From an uncultured beta proteobacterium (lineage in GTDB: Bacteria > Pseudomonadota > Gammaproteobacteria > Burkholderiales > Burkholderiaceae), in assembly GCA_903845455.1 (NCBI GenBank), contig CAIMXN010000217.1:1-7305 (forward strand): a stretch of 7,305 nucleotides of DNA, written 5' to 3'. The position numbers and the translations under genes were made by a program. Of the stretch, positions 6,119 to 7,305 are shown piece after piece. The notes under the pieces are model-generated. The model did not search any database. It worked only from the letters and a program-made list of their open reading frames with translations, and was not told the origin of the DNA. Position 1 is the stretch's first letter. Every line of letters starts with the position of its first letter.

Positions 6119-7135
6119 ATGAAAGTTTTTTACGATAAAGACGCTGATTTGTCCCTCATTAAAGGCAAAACAGTCACCATCATTGGTTATGGTTCACAAG
6201 GACATGCCCATGCCCTAAACTTAAACGAATCTGGCGTTAACGTCACCGTTGGTTTGCGTAAGGGCGGCGCCTCTTGGAGCAAGGCAGCGAATGCTGGCTT
6301 AAATGTTAAAGAAGTCGCTGACGCAGTGAAAGACGCTGACGTGGTCATGATGCTCTTGCCAGATGAGCAAATTGCTGATGTCTATAACAAAGAAGTTCAC
6401 GCCAATATCAAGCAGGGCGCTGCGCTTGCTTTTGCTCACGGCTTTAACGTGCATTATGGTCAAGTTCAGCCACGGGCTGATTTAGATGTGATCATGATTG
6501 CTCCTAAGGCTCCAGGCCACACGGTACGTAACACTTACACGCAAGGCGGTGGTGTTCCTCATTTGATCGCTGTATACCAAGATAAATCGGGTTCAGCTCG
6601 TGATATAGCACTGTCATACGCTACTGCTAACGGCGGTGGTCGTGCTGGCATCATTGAAACAAATTTCCGTGAAGAAACTGAAACGGATTTGTTCGGTGAG
6701 CAGGCGGTGCTTTGTGGTGGCGCAGTGGAATTGATTAAAGCAGGTTTTGAAACCTTAGTTGAAGCTGGTTACGCTCCTGAAATGGCTTACTTTGAGTGCT
6801 TGCACGAGCTCAAGTTGATTGTTGACTTGATCTATGAAGGCGGTATCGCCAACATGAACTACTCGATCTCTAATAATGCTGAGTATGGTGAATATGTTAC
6901 TGGTCCACTGATTGTGAATGAAGATACCAAGAACGCAATGCGTCAGTGTTTGAAAGATATTCAAACGGGTGAGTATGCCAAGAGTTTTATCTTGGAAAAC
7001 AAAGCAGGTGCGCCTACTTTGATTTCACGTCGTCGTTTGAATGCTGAGCATGACATCGAAGTCGTGGGTGCTAAGTTGCGCGCCATGATGCCTTGGATTG
7101 CGAAGAACAAATTAGTTGACCAGACCAAGAACTAA
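6119..7135 (+). CDS. ilvC: Ketol-acid reductoisomerase, class I (short form), NADP-type
   Basis: IlvC isomerises and reduces the acetohydroxyacids made by IlvBN to 2,3-dihydroxy acids, the second common step of valine, leucine and isoleucine synthesis. The 338 residues match the short class I enzymes. The N-terminal Rossmann domain has G23-Y24-G25-S26-Q27-G28. The following loop with R47 and S52 is of the kind that binds the NADPH phosphate. Active-site and metal residues are all present: H107, K130, D190 and E194 (in TETDLFGEQAVLCGG), E226 and E230 (in ECLHELKLIVDLIYEGG), and S251 (in NYSISNNAEYG). Nothing is truncated or missing. A clean AAGGA site precedes the ATG. It follows ilvN by 53 bp and is very likely cotranscribed, though a weak internal promoter in the gap cannot be excluded. 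The next gene, psd, begins 65 bp later with no terminator seen between. Confidence 0.98.
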   Translation: MKVFYDKDADLSLIKGKTVTIIGYGSQGHAHALNLNESGVNVTVGLRKGGASWSKAANAGLNVKEVADAVKDADVVMMLLPDEQIADVYNKEVHANIKQGAALAFAHGFNVHYGQVQPRADLDVIMIAPKAPGHTVRNTYTQGGGVPHLIAVYQDKSGSARDIALSYATANGGGRAGIIETNFREETETDLFGEQAVLCGGAVELIKAGFETLVEAGYAPEMAYFECLHELKLIVDLIYEGGIANMNYSISNNAEYGEYVTGPLIVNEDTKNAMRQCLKDIQTGEYAKSFILENKAGAPTLISRRRLNAEHDIEVVGAKLRAMMPWIAKNKLVDQTKN

Positions 7136-7200
7136 GTAAAAACGGATTAGTACCTTAGAAAAACAAGAAGCAGTAGTTCCTTAAAAGGCTCAGAATAAAG

Positions 7201-7305
7201 ATGATGTATCCACACCCCATTATTGCAAAAGAAGGTTGGCCGTACTTAGCACTATTGGGGGCTGTGAGTTTGTTAGCCCACTATTTTGGTGGGATTGCAT
7301 GGTCA
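7201..7305 (+). CDS. psd: Phosphatidylserine decarboxylase proenzyme, N-terminus (3' partial)
   Basis: Thirty-five codons are visible before the window ends. They read MMYPHPIIAKEGWPYLALLG, followed by a hydrophobic stretch ending GGIAWS. The YPHPIIA(K/R)EGWP opening is the one I know from the short Psd proteins of Burkholderiales; the membrane segment spans about residues 13-33. Psd makes phosphatidylethanolamine from phosphatidylserine at the inner membrane. It is a self-cleaving pyruvoyl enzyme, and its cleavage motif lies beyond the window. In related genomes psd commonly follows ilvC and precedes pssA, which supports the call. Two adjacent ATGs are possible starts. The first (7201) is chosen because homologues have one extra residue between Met and YPHP. 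AAAAGG at 7183-7188 is 12 bases away, a poor spacing, so the ribosome site is weak. The gap 7136-7200 holds no clear terminator or strong promoter. Confidence 0.85.
   Translation, partial: MMYPHPIIAKEGWPYLALLGAVSLLAHYFGGIAWS

Overview
The window looks like a chromosomal segment of a betaproteobacterium of the order Burkholderiales. The moderate GC content and the protein sequences fit a Polynucleobacter-like member of Burkholderiaceae best. This rests on recognising DUF3106 and DUF3619 (families I know mainly from Burkholderiales), on the ilvB-ilvN-ilvC-psd order, and on the protein sequences themselves. No database search was possible.

Layout. (1) 1-1338, plus strand: the C-terminal half of a large FtsX/YbbP-type ABC transporter permease, whose beginning lies left of the window. 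(2) 1346-3596, minus strand, convergent with the permease: a compact four-gene operon. In transcription order it encodes an ECF-type RNA polymerase sigma factor, a single-pass membrane protein (DUF3619), a secreted protein (DUF3106) and a polytopic RDD-family membrane protein. The genes overlap or lie 5-18 bp apart. (3) 3597-3789: a 193-bp divergent intergenic region with a candidate sigma70-like promoter for the ilv genes. Just before ilvB lie two mutually exclusive hairpins, one of which would cover the Shine-Dalgarno sequence. (4) 3790-7135, plus strand: ilvB, ilvN and ilvC, the acetohydroxyacid synthase large and small subunits and ketol-acid reductoisomerase. (5) 7201-7305: the first 35 codons of psd, phosphatidylserine decarboxylase, running off the right edge.

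How the genes work together. IlvB and IlvN form acetohydroxyacid synthase, the valine-sensitive first committed step of branched-chain amino acid synthesis, and IlvC performs the next step. psd belongs to phospholipid synthesis and is probably read from the same strand as a neighbour rather than as a functional partner. The minus-strand operon looks like a regulatory and envelope cassette: a sigma factor translationally coupled to a membrane protein that could be its regulator, followed by a secreted and a membrane protein of unknown role. That cassette and the ilvB leader are the least explained parts. I see no mobile element, CRISPR array, tRNA or rRNA. Coding sequence occupies nearly everything, and no gap exceeds 200 bp.
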